DNA from: Scytonema hofmannii PCC 7110
GTDB lineage: Bacteria > Cyanobacteriota > Cyanobacteriia > Cyanobacteriales > Nostocaceae
NCBI RefSeq assembly: GCF_000346485.2
Contig: NZ_KQ976354.1
Coordinates: forward strand, 7,243,783 to 7,307,782
Reading direction: 5' to 3'
DNA: 64,000 bases
Of the stretch, positions 25,851 through 33,717 are shown in pieces. The first letter of the stretch is position 1. Every line of letters starts with the position of its first letter. The notes under the pieces were generated by a model that was not told where the DNA came from, searched no databases, and saw nothing but the letters and a program-made list of their open reading frames with translations. Made by a program: the position numbers and the translations under genes.

Positions 25851-26209
25851 CCTCCTAACAAATGGTAGAGTAAGCTACTAAGAATAGAGAGCGTAAGAGC
25901 TCCTAAAATAGCGCTCCAAGCACCGTAACGCAAGCGAAAACCCTGTACTAACCAAGCGGCAATCCCAAAACTGACCACAGTGATAACAAATGTGAAGAAG
26001 CTGGATAACAAGTTAAAAGTCAGAAAGTTGGGGATGGCAAATACAAGGCGTAAAAGCGGTCTTACAACTGCTGTCACAATTCCCAAAACGGCGGCGGAAA
26101 TGAAAGCTTTTTCTGGTGAGTCGATTTCGACTCCAAACGGCAGTTTGCTAACTATAAATAAGCCAATGGCTGTTACCAACCAAACAAGTAATAATGCCCC
26201 GATATTCAT
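25847..26209 (-). CDS. phage holin family IV-like membrane protein
   Basis: About 120-aa hydrophobic protein with four predicted spans: IGALLLVWLVTAIGLFIVSKL, AFISAAVLGIVTAVVRPLL, LTFNLLSSFFTFVITVVSF and WSAILGALTLSILSSLLYHLL. The NPRPLL-like 'VVRPLLRLVFAIPNFLTFNLLS' loop marks the PF04020 group, a housekeeping membrane protein of unknown function despite its holin name. The frame begins at 26215 with MAMNIG; I give the inner ATG at 26209. No phage genes surround it. Confidence 0.75.
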   Translation of the reverse strand: MNIGALLLVWLVTAIGLFIVSKLPFGVEIDSPEKAFISAAVLGIVTAVVRPLLRLVFAIPNFLTFNLLSSFFTFVITVVSFGIAAWLVQGFRLRYGAWSAILGALTLSILSSLLYHLLGG

Positions 26210-26409
26210 TGCCAAAACCTCTCAGCAAATGTAAATGGCGATGCTCCCAAAGGGAGAGCCGCCCAAAGAGCGAACGCATTGCAAAGAATTCAATCTATTG
26301 CTTAATCAAGCCTGACACGAAACGGAGAACTTGTAAGTTATCAGAAATCTTTCTTTAAAGTAATACTGGATATTTTTAGGTTTAGTGGCACAACGTTGCC
26401 AACAAATAT

Positions 26410-26444
26410 AAGAAACCGGGTTTCTTCAAGAAACCCGGTTTCTT
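26410..26444 (-). terminator. perfect 17-bp palindrome after exbD
   Basis: AAGAAACCGGGTTTCTT and its exact complement face each other with a single-base loop, 38 bases downstream of the exbD stop. Read leftward it would end the exbBD transcript. The same 'AAACCGGGTTT' phrase recurs in the small element at 7731-7849 and is a common cyanobacterial palindrome. Confidence 0.6.
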
Positions 26445-26481
26445 AATAGCCGATCTGAATTATACTGCACTGTGTTTAATC

Positions 26482-27144
26482 TCACCTGTTAGGAGCAGAA
26501 TTTGGTTTTCCACCTGTAGGTGCTTGAGGTAAGGAAGGAGAATTTCCTGATGGATTCACGGGAGTACTACCTTGTCCGGGAGAAATTTGATTGGGTGCAG
26601 GTGGAGGATTGAACAGATCTGGGGGAATGGTATTTGGTAAAGGTGCTCCTCCTGGTGCATTGGGATTATTTGGAAAAGAGGGAGAAGTGGGCAAAGAGGG
26701 GTCTGTAAATTGGCCTGAAGAACTGGGAATAATTCCCAAAGAAACGCGATCGCCTCCTACAGATCGCAATAAATCCAACATTTCGATCACATCGTTATAA
26801 GTTGCAGACCGTGAGGCATTGAGTACGAAAACACCTTGAGGATTCTTTTTGATATAGTCCTCTAAAGTAGACCTGAGTTGTTCCCGATTAATTGGCTGTT
26901 TTTCCACGTAAGTTTGACCAACAGCATCAATAGTCACAGGTAATATTTCTCGTCCCACTTGTGATACGACATTAGCAGCAGATGTACCTGTTTTAGCTTT
27001 GGGCAAATCGATGTTAATTGCCTGCTGTCGAGTAAATTGTAAAGCCGCCAAAATAAAGAACGTCAAAATACAAAAAATGACATCAATGAGAGGAAGGATT
27101 TGAATTTGAGCTTCTTCTACAGGGCTATGTAAGTTAATTTTCAT
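26482..27144 (-). CDS. exbD: ExbD/TolR family biopolymer transport protein
   Basis: 220 aa. One membrane span near the N terminus, PLIDVIFCILTFFILAALQF, carries the key Asp (Asp22) for proton flow. The periplasmic ExbD domain runs to about residue 140 (FVLNASRSATYNDVIEMLDLLRSVG). The last 75 residues are a Pro/Asn/Gly-rich tail not usual in ExbD proteins, perhaps a peptidoglycan or envelope spacer. Transcribed after exbB with 32 bases between, forming an ExbB5-ExbD2-type motor that powers TonB-dependent uptake. No tonB gene is nearby. Confidence 0.9.
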   Translation of the reverse strand: MKINLHSPVEEAQIQILPLIDVIFCILTFFILAALQFTRQQAINIDLPKAKTGTSAANVVSQVGREILPVTIDAVGQTYVEKQPINREQLRSTLEDYIKKNPQGVFVLNASRSATYNDVIEMLDLLRSVGGDRVSLGIIPSSSGQFTDPSLPTSPSFPNNPNAPGGAPLPNTIPPDLFNPPPAPNQISPGQGSTPVNPSGNSPSLPQAPTGGKPNSAPNR

Positions 27145-27176
27145 TTTATAAATCTCGTGCTTATTGGGGCTTTTTG

Positions 27177-27971
27177 TCAGCTATCGTTTGGTCTAGGTAG
27201 ATCCGACTGTGGTGGTGGTTCGGGAGTTTCACTAAACCCTCTACCTTTTTTTCGGGGGGAGTTCAAGCTATCCTGAGAATCTCGAATGATAGTTTGAGGT
27301 AGTGCCAAAGTGTCAGGTGTCGTTTCTGTGTAGTTAGGAGGTGACTGACGGTACAGCAACTCCAAATCATTACCTGCTTTGTGAAAAACTTTGACTTGAT
27401 TGACCACAAGACCTTGGAAGAGACGATAAAACACTAAAGTTGCGATAGCAACAATCAAACCAAATGCCGTGCTAATAAGGGCTTGACCGATACCTGCAGG
27501 TACATTTGCAGTCGCTTCAGTACCCAAATCCCCAATTCGTAAATCACCAAGAGATTGAATCAACCCCAAAACCGTGCCTAATAATCCTAATAGGGGTGCA
27601 AGGGCTATCACGGCTTCCAACATTTTTTCTCCCCGTCGCATCCCAGCCAATTCATCTTCAGCTGTTGCTTCTAACGCCAGTCGGAAAGTTTCTGCATCGC
27701 TGTTTAGGAAGCGCAAGGGAGCATAGAGAAACCTCCCTATGGGCTGATCGATTCTCTTTTTGGCAATTTCACGTGCTGTTCCCCAATCGGTTTCGGCTGC
27801 ATCCAATACGCGCTCGACGATTTGTCTTTCTTGGTTCAATATCCGCAACCAGAACCACAAACGCTCAAAAATGACACTTAAAGATAGAATCGATAGGGCA
27901 AGCAATGGCCACATTGCCGGACCGCCCTTTTTAAACAAATCTAAGATATCCACAGTTTTCGCCTCCTCCAT
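27177..27971 (-). CDS. exbB: ExbB/TolQ/MotA family proton channel protein
   Basis: 264 aa with three spans: [22 protein letters not shown], then [20 protein letters not shown] and [25 protein letters not shown]. The [12 protein letters not shown] and ALxTTxxGLxVAIP-type blocks are the family signature. A cytoplasmic loop of about 90 residues lies between spans 1 and 2, and the C-terminal 55 residues are Pro/Ser/Asp-rich. First gene of the exbB-exbD operon; its product forms the pentameric stator channel. Confidence 0.9.
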   Translation of the reverse strand: MEEAKTVDILDLFKKGGPAMWPLLALSILSLSVIFERLWFWLRILNQERQIVERVLDAAETDWGTAREIAKKRIDQPIGRFLYAPLRFLNSDAETFRLALEATAEDELAGMRRGEKMLEAVIALAPLLGLLGTVLGLIQSLGDLRIGDLGTEATANVPAGIGQALISTAFGLIVAIATLVFYRLFQGLVVNQVKVFHKAGNDLELLYRQSPPNYTETTPDTLALPQTIIRDSQDSLNSPRKKGRGFSETPEPPPQSDLPRPNDS

Positions 27972-28163
27972 CCAAAGATAATGTATCTATCCCAAAGCAC
28001 TTTTATTTTAGAGATTAATGTACAAATTCAATAACTTGTTGTTAACATCAGTAATTAGTAGTCATATGCCATGTAGCATATTCCAGACCAAGTAGGGCGG
28101 TTATTCCCACAGGAAGTTTAGGGCATATCCTGCCAGAATTAAAGGTAACTGGAGGATAAAAAA

Positions 28164-28478
28164 ATGAACTTTTCCATTCAATCAATTTATAGCTGGTATC
28201 GCAACACACTACGTAATCCTAAGTATCGTTGGTGGATTGTTTTAGGAACAATACTTTACGTTGTCAGCCCATTTGATATTGCTCCTGACTTCATTCCGGT
28301 TTTGGGAGAACTGGATGATGTAGTGATTTTAACCCTACTGGTTTCCGAGGTATCCCAAATATTGATAGAAAGCTTTAAAGCCCGTCAGGTTAAAGATGGC
28401 GTTCAAGCAGCTAGTACGCCAGAAAATTCTACTTCCACTGCAGAAACCATTGATATCGATGCTGTTTCTGTTAAATAG
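28164..28478 (+). CDS. YkvA/DUF1232 family small membrane protein
   Basis: 104 aa with the DUF1232 core YRWWIVLGTILYVVSPFDIAPDFIPVLGELDDVVILTLL (given in parts: YVVSPFDIAPDFIP and GELDDV). The two hydrophobic stretches flank the PxDxxPDFIPxxGxxDD signature. GGAGGATAAA stands before the ATG. Function unknown across the family; the C-terminal 35 residues are polar and probably disordered. Confidence 0.85.
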   Translation: MNFSIQSIYSWYRNTLRNPKYRWWIVLGTILYVVSPFDIAPDFIPVLGELDDVVILTLLVSEVSQILIESFKARQVKDGVQAASTPENSTSTAETIDIDAVSVK

Positions 28479-28629
28479 TGCCTGTTATAGGGTAAAATTT
28501 TATAACCCTTCCTTGGACTTCTGCTTGGAAAAGCATTTATCGGGGAGGGATATTTTTTTGTCACTGGACGACAAGGCATTATCGCTATAGATTATGCAAG
28601 AGTATAATCATGGAGATGCCCATCGCCCT

Positions 28630-29421
28630 ATGAACAAGCGCCAAATTATCGGACTATTGCCTGCGGGTGGACAAGCAAAGCGAATTTCTCCTTTACCAGT
28701 GAGTAAAGAGTTATATCCCATTGGCTTTCAAGACTTTGGGAACCAACAGGATTGGCGACCAAAAGTCGTTTCTCAATACTTGCTAGAAAAAATGCAACTA
28801 GCAAGTATTGACAAGGCATATTTTATACTGCGCCCTGGTAAGTGGGATATTCCGGCATATTTTGGTGATGGCACGATACTTTCCATGAACTTGGGTTACT
28901 TGATAATGGGTTTACCATATGGAGTCCCTTTTACCTTGGATCAAGCGTATCCGTTTGTTCAAGACGCCATAATTGCTCTAGGCTTTCCTGATATTTTGTT
29001 TCAACCGGAAGACGCTTTTACACGCATACTCTCGCGTTTGGAAATGAGCGGTGCGGATGTCGTCTTAGGATTATTTCCAACTCATCAACCTCATAAAGCG
29101 GGAATGGTTGACTTTGACGATATGGGTAGAGTTTATCTTATAGTCGAAAAACCCAAGCGATCGCAATTGCGTTATATGTGGGGTATTGCAGTTTGGACAC
29201 CAGCTTTCACGTTATTTTTACACGAGTACCTTATACCTCTTAAGGCGAAAAGTAACCTTTTGTCACAGCTACCAGAAATACCTATTGGCGATATTATTCA
29301 ATCTGCTATTGAAAAAGGTTTTCACGTGGAAGCAGAAGTCTTTTCCGATGGAACGTATTTAGATATAGGAACACCAGAGGATTTAGTCAAAGCCGTACAT
29401 AAATTTAGCACTTTTAAGTAA
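28630..29421 (+). CDS. sugar-phosphate nucleotidyltransferase
   Basis: 263 aa from ATG at 28630 (MNKRQIIGLLPAGGQAKRI); the frame can start at 28594 with 12 extra residues. The N-terminal GLLPAGGQAKRISPLPVSKELYPI is the GxGxRLxPLT-type nucleotide loop of the GT-A pyrophosphorylases, and ALGFPDILFQPEDAF and EKPKRSQLRYMWGIAVW hold the metal and sugar sites. It resembles glucose-1-phosphate thymidylyl- or uridylyltransferases but lacks enough detail to choose. Its last 12 codons recur at about 30836-30880 in a rearranged downstream copy. Confidence 0.85.
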   Translation: MNKRQIIGLLPAGGQAKRISPLPVSKELYPIGFQDFGNQQDWRPKVVSQYLLEKMQLASIDKAYFILRPGKWDIPAYFGDGTILSMNLGYLIMGLPYGVPFTLDQAYPFVQDAIIALGFPDILFQPEDAFTRILSRLEMSGADVVLGLFPTHQPHKAGMVDFDDMGRVYLIVEKPKRSQLRYMWGIAVWTPAFTLFLHEYLIPLKAKSNLLSQLPEIPIGDIIQSAIEKGFHVEAEVFSDGTYLDIGTPEDLVKAVHKFSTFK

Positions 29422-29469
29422 CTGGAATAAAGGCTGGGCATGGGGCAAAGCAAAAACTTGAGAGTATTT

Positions 29470-29500
29470 CCCCCTTTTTAAGGGGGTTAGGGGGATCGAT
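29470..29500. repeat. CCCCCTTTTTAAGGGGG palindrome
   Basis: Common dispersed cyanobacterial palindrome (CCCCCTTTTTAAGGGGG then TTAGGGGGATC) downstream of the nucleotidyltransferase; possible terminator. Confidence 0.6.
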
Positions 29501-29542
29501 AAGTTGAAAAATCGGCTTCAACCAACAATTAAAACCTGATAC

Positions 29543-29570
29543 GAGTAAGTTATATTTTTCTTCCGCAAGT
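29543..29570. repeat. 28-bp exact copy of an internal piece of the Rpn gene
   Basis: These 28 bases, beginning GAGTAAGTTAT and ending CCGCAAGT, occur again inside the nuclease gene at 30230-30257. The stretch is a fragment of that gene lying outside it, a sign of past recombination at this locus. Confidence 0.7.
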
Positions 29571-29614
29571 GGATAAGCACAGTAGAGGCGGCTTTAATAA
29601 AACCGCCTCACATT

Positions 29615-30508
29615 TTATGACAGAAGAAGTTGCTGTAATTGATCTAGGGAGTTTACGGTTTTGACTGCCCGTTGAATGCTCTTTAACTGTTGCAGCTCGG
29701 TAATCTGAGAGATTTGTGGTATCAATTGTAATCCCTCAGTCCCAAATTTGATTTCTAAATCTAGTTCAATCCCAGATATAATTCCTTTACGTTCTCCACG
29801 TGCTTCCCCACGTGCTTCCCCACGTGCTTCCCCACGGACTTCACCCTCTGTTAATATTTGTTGATACCAGGGAGATTCTCTTAAAACCGCCATATCCCAC
29901 CTCATGATTTGTTGTACTACCGCACTATCTAATACGAAGCTAGCAAAAAATGCTAGCACTGTTTCTAACTGGTTTAATTGCTCGTTGTCGCGCAATTGTC
30001 GCAACGCTTGTTGAATTGTCGATTCTTCTGCCCCGCCCTTGAGAATTGGCACAAATGGCAGCAATGCAGGTAGCGGTTGCTCGAACACTATCTCGACATC
30101 AACTTCCCACAGATTAATCACGCGATAGTCTTGTCGAGCTTGTAATCCGGCAAAGTTCGACTCATAACGATTCACAATTGCAGTCTCGTCTTCTGTGTTT
30201 TTGAGAATGTTAATCAGTACGGGATAGATGAGTAAGTTATATTTTTCTTCCGCAAGTGCTGTATAAGCTCGTATCCGCTTTGGCATATTGGACTTGTAGC
30301 GCAGTTGTATCTCATTGAGTACGAGAAATTCTCCGAGTTCTGGGCTTTCAGCACGAATTAACACGTCGTTTTCGCGGCTAATCCACTGAAATTCTGAGTT
30401 AAGAATTTCTTTAGTCACGATGTTGGGGAATTGCGTTACCCATTTAACCCAATTGTCAGGTGTCAGGCTGATTAACTTCTTGGTGCTGATGTCAGCGGAT
30501 TTAGGCAT
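29615..30508 (-). CDS. Rpn-family (PD-(D/E)XK) recombination-promoting nuclease-like protein
   Basis: 297 aa. The N-terminal half has the nuclease core: the acidic ENDVLIRAESPELGEFLVLNEIQLRY (the E-x-Q step being the K/Q variant of the motif) and YTALAEEKYNLLIYPVLI. Residues about 165-215 are helical, and about 222-241 consist of a GEAR repeat (RGEARGEARGEARGERKG), coded by three 12-bp CCACGTGCTTCC units. The tail (SLDQLQQLLLS) matches DUF4351. Rpn proteins cut DNA and raise recombination, fitting the surrounding duplications. Downstream on the right lies a 5'-truncated second copy. Confidence 0.8.
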   Translation of the reverse strand: MPKSADISTKKLISLTPDNWVKWVTQFPNIVTKEILNSEFQWISRENDVLIRAESPELGEFLVLNEIQLRYKSNMPKRIRAYTALAEEKYNLLIYPVLINILKNTEDETAIVNRYESNFAGLQARQDYRVINLWEVDVEIVFEQPLPALLPFVPILKGGAEESTIQQALRQLRDNEQLNQLETVLAFFASFVLDSAVVQQIMRWDMAVLRESPWYQQILTEGEVRGEARGEARGEARGERKGIISGIELDLEIKFGTEGLQLIPQISQITELQQLKSIQRAVKTVNSLDQLQQLLLS

Positions 30509-30828
30509 GGAGAGAACAGATTTGTGGTTTCAGTTACTGAATTGGACATTTTATCAGTAAAAGTGCTGAGAAAATCGGTGAAATTCATTTTTGTCTTAGT
30601 TTGAATCTCAACAAGAATTTGTTCAGTATCCGATTAGATAAATGTGTTCATGCCCAAAATTCAAAGTATTGAAACGTTAATCAATCTTTGAACGATGCGT
30701 GGATCTGACTAAACCTACGTTATTTGAAGAGGACATCGCGTTGGGCAAAATAGATGCACGCAATCCTCAATTAATTGCGTCATTAATTGAGATGGTACGC
30801 TCAATTCCTAATGGTGTTGGCATAGTAA
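30509..30828. other. spacer between the Rpn copies; no certain gene
   Basis: An open frame starting at 30699 (MDLTKPTLFEEDIALGKIDA) runs into the copied nucleotidyltransferase tail at about 30836. The first 45 residues match nothing I recognise; the frame is a chimera of unknown sequence and a copied 3' end. Confidence 0.4.
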
Positions 30829-30893
30829 CGATGAGAACACCAAATGATTTGGTCAAAGCGGTGCATAAATTTAGCACTTTTACAAATGGGTAA
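30829..30893 (+). pseudogene. copied C-terminal tail of the nucleotidyltransferase
   Basis: TPNDLVKAVHKFSTF here equals TPEDLVKAVHKFSTF at the end of the gene finishing at 29421, with a handful of base changes. It is followed, as in the original, by GTAG-AGGCGGCTTT and a nuclease 3' end, but about 150 bases present in the first copy are missing. Confidence 0.75.
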
Positions 30894-30935
30894 GTACAGT
30901 AGAGGCGGCTTTGACAAAACCGCCCATCCCACATT

Positions 30936-31310
30936 TTATGACAGAAGAAGTTGCTGCAATTGATCTAGGGAGTTTACAGTTTTAATTGCCTGTTGAATAC
31001 TCTTTAAGTGTTGCAACTCGGTAATCTGAGAGATTTGTGGCATCAATTGCAACCCTTCAGTCCCAAATTTGATTTCCAATCCTAGTTCAATCCCAGAGAT
31101 GATTCCTTTACGTTCCCCACGTGCTTCCCCACGTGCTTCCCCACGTACTTCACCCTCTGTTAATATTTGTTGATACCAGGGAGATTCTCTTAAAACCGCC
31201 ATATCCCACCTCATGATTTGTTGTACTACCGCACTATCTAATACGAAGCTAGCAAAAAATGCTAGCACTGTTTCTAACTGGTTTAATTGCTCGTTGTCGC
31301 ACAATTATCC
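30936..31310 (-). pseudogene. 5'-truncated second copy of the Rpn-family gene
   Basis: Encodes the last 120 or so residues of the nuclease (from about NEQLNQLETVLAFFASFV to SLDQLQQLLLS), very close to the copy at 29615, with two GEAR units instead of three. The nuclease core is gone: at about 31310 the match stops and sequence of an IS5-like transposase begins. No product with nuclease activity is possible. Confidence 0.85.
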
Positions 31311-32344
31311 CAACTTATATGGTCTAAAAATACATATCCATCAAAGCAACTAGCAGACAATTTTGCTCCAAATTCTACCGATGACCTAGCTTTCCCTCGG
31401 ACAATTGGACGGATATGTGGTTGGGTTAAACTGACAATGCGATCGTCAATACTCTGTTTTTTATTTTCATATAACCAGAGTTGTTGACGATAGACGAATG
31501 CCACCACGAGCAAGAGCTTATATTGTCTGTTACTTAAATTTTCGCTTACTGGCTCCTGAAATGATTAGCTGTTCAATGTGAGATAAATTTCTTTTGATAT
31601 ATTGAAGTTGTTTTTTGATTGCTTTTCGCCTGTCTTTTTAGGAGACACGACGTTTTTTTGCCACCTCCAGATAATCCTTTCTTGCTACCTCTCGATATGT
31701 TCTTAGTGTTTTATCTAATTGACCCAACGTCTGTTCATAAAGTAAATCTATAATTTTTTCCGTCTGCGATCTCACACTTGATTTAGTAGCTCTAAATCTG
31801 TCGGATAGCTGATATCACCCGGCGCACAAGTGGCATCTAATATTAATTTTCCCCGATTTTCTGGTGTATTACCTTCTTTTCCTAATTCTTCTATTTTTTT
31901 TTCAGCCTCTGGAGAAGATGTTAGCTCTAGCGTCTTCTTCACCATTTGTTGATTCACTTTGTTGACTAGGTCAACACTGATTCTTGACCGAAAATGTACT
32001 AACATTGATGCATCAAATGGAGTTTTATTGCTATAAGACGACATCCCTATAAAGTACTGTAGATAAGGGTTATCTCTAATTTGTTCTACTGTTTCTCTGT
32101 CACTTATCCCTAGCTTTTCTTTAATTATTAATGCGCCTAATGCCATCCGAAAAGATTTTGCGGGTGCTCCCATCTCTGGAGAGAAAGATGAAGAATATTC
32201 CTCTTCAAATTCTGCCCAAGGTATTAAAGAAGCCATAATTATCCAACGATTATCTTCTGATAATTTGCCATCGAACGGCAGTTCAAAGTTTTCTGGTGGA
32301 GTTGAAGTTTGTCCTTGTTTTCGGTACCTGGTTACTAACAGCAT
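31311..32344 (-). pseudogene. IS5-like transposase, frameshifted and 3'-truncated
   Basis: From 32344 the frame reads MLLVTRYRKQGQTS ... MASLIPWAEFEEEYSSSF ... KSFRMALGALIIKEKLGISDRETVEQI, the N-terminal DUF772 part of IS5/IS1182-like transposases, to LELLNQV at 31772. The next block (RSQTEKIIDLLYEQTLGQLDK, about 31770-31690) is in another frame, then a further shift to VYRQQLWLYENKKQSIDDRI, ending near ISWDN at 31311. The DDE catalytic C-terminal part is absent, cut at the junction with the Rpn fragment. At least two frameshifts. Confidence 0.85.
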
Positions 32345-32460
32345 ACTTGATGCTGCTCGTCACGGTGATGTAAGGATTTTTTGCTATTTTACCCTTCTCT
32401 TTTGCACCTGAATATACTTATAGGGTCTGAGAATCTAGAGACTGTCTCCTTTCTTTTTTT

Positions 32461-32475
32461 TTCAGCAAGCCCTAA
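32461..32475. mobile_element. probable outer end of the broken IS element
   Basis: Read leftward, AGGGCTTGCTGAA begins a region leading into the transposase gene about 115 bases later. Such GGCTTGCTGAA termini are familiar from IS5/IS1182-like elements. The opposite end is lost, so the inverted repeat cannot be confirmed. Confidence 0.45.
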
Positions 32476-32497
32476 GTATTGAATTTAATAACGATAA

Positions 32498-32526
32498 ACC
32501 ACCAACTTTTACATTGGTGGTCTTTT
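32498..32526. terminator. hairpin terminator, likely of the small membrane peptide gene
   Basis: ACCACCAA and TTGGTGGT form a perfect 8-bp stem with an 8-base loop; CTTTTATTT follows on the plus strand and TTTATCGTTATT on the minus strand, so it could work both ways. It lies 67 bases after the stop codon of the 51-aa gene. Confidence 0.6.
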
Positions 32527-32592
32527 ATTTATAATTTAAAAAAAACTTACCAATTAGTAGAATAACTGATTCTTGTTAAAGTTACTTTACCT

Positions 32593-32748
32593 TTAATCAG
32601 ACTCCTCCTCTGAATCTTCTTTAAGAAGTGGCGGGATGCTAACGGCTAGTGGAAGAAGGGCTAAGAACCAAGGTTGACCCGTAGCAATAGCCGTAAAGCT
32701 AGCAATTATCCCAAATCCTGCTCCGACTTTAGATGGTGTGATTTTCAT
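32593..32748 (-). CDS. 51-aa membrane peptide, unknown function
   Basis: ATG at 32748 preceded by GGAGCAGAAGAA. The product MKITPSKVGAGFGIIASFTA IATGQPWFLALLPLAVSIPP LLKEDSEEESD (spaces added) has two short hydrophobic stretches and a strongly acidic tail. A good ribosome site, a following hairpin and the clean amphipathic layout argue that it is real. I do not recognise the family. It sits alone between an IS remnant and DUF2294. Confidence 0.6.
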   Translation of the reverse strand: MKITPSKVGAGFGIIASFTAIATGQPWFLALLPLAVSIPPLLKEDSEEESD

Positions 32749-33278
32749 TTCTTCTGCTCCTAATAGAGGGAAAAGTTAAGGTAATTAGGTAAAAGTTAAG
32801 GTAATTTCTCCAAATAATCTTATCGATAGGAGGGCGAAGAACCGTTCGCCCCTACGATGAAATGATGATTGTACGGTAATTTTTATTCCGGTAATCTCCT
32901 AAAATCTAGATATTTCTGGTTTATTGGACGAGATAAGTTCATCGACACCAACTGCCTTTTAAATATCTTTAAGACTTGATAGGAGCTTAAACCCAGTTGA
33001 GAGGTTAAAGCTATTCAAAGCATCTACGAGGCACTCCCAAACAGAGATGAGTCGGTGAATCTGGCTCGCTCCTAACTAACTAGGCAAATGTACTTTGACT
33101 GCTTGAAAGCTAACAGTTGGCTAGTTACTTGACGCTAAATTTGGAATATCTAAGCTCTATATATTTAATACTACAGGGAGAAGCGATTTAGCAATTCCAT
33201 CTCTGGCTTTATTACTGTAGTAAATTCATAATCTATCTTAGGATGGATGTATATTAACTCGAGAAAGCTTGGTACCGC
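32749..33278. other. intergenic region, about 530 bases
   Basis: Contains two close AAAAGTTAAGGTAATT copies (about 32772-32803), a GGGCGAAGAACCGTTCGCCC palindrome (32825-32844) and AT-rich leader sequence before the DUF2294 gene. No coding frame recognised. Confidence 0.45.
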
Positions 33279-33683
33279 ATGGCTATGTCCTTACCCAAAC
33301 CCACTTGTGCACAGGTTGAACGTACTATCACTCAACAACTACAAGCCTTCTTTCGAGAACACATAGGTCAACGCCCTTCCAAAGTTGTTTGCCAAATCCT
33401 TAACGATGGAGTTGTAGTGATTTTGCACGATACGTTGGCTCCTGCAGAACGAACCTTGCTTGATGCAGACCGAACAGAATCAGCGAAGCAATTCCGCTCG
33501 GAGTTACATGAGCTACTGAAGCCGCGCATCAAAGAATTGATTGAACCAATCGTTGCAACATCTGTGACTGCTGTGTTGGTTGACTCGGACTTAGACACTG
33601 GTATTTCTATACTGACAGCAATTTTAGAAGATTTACCACAAGTTCGCGATCCTGAATCAATTCCCAAAAAGCCAAAGGGGTAA
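33279..33683 (+). CDS. DUF2294 domain protein
   Basis: 134 aa. The core QVERTITQQLQAFFREHIGQRPSKVVCQIL, then GVVVILHDTLAPAERTLLD, fits DUF2294 (Na+-translocating-like in old annotations, no proven function). It has the usual alternating helix-strand pattern and normal length. The C-terminal 20 residues are polar (DPESIPKKPKG). Converges on the big GH15-like gene, stops 34 bases apart. Confidence 0.75.
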   Translation: MAMSLPKPTCAQVERTITQQLQAFFREHIGQRPSKVVCQILNDGVVVILHDTLAPAERTLLDADRTESAKQFRSELHELLKPRIKELIEPIVATSVTAVLVDSDLDTGISILTAILEDLPQVRDPESIPKKPKG

Positions 33684-33717
33684 GAAATTGTTTCCCAAAC
33701 CCCTCGAATTACAAAAA

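Noticed and set aside
30699-30893. 64-codon frame upstream of the second Rpn copy
   Set aside because: Its end is copied from the nucleotidyltransferase and its beginning matches nothing; described as a chimera instead of a gene.
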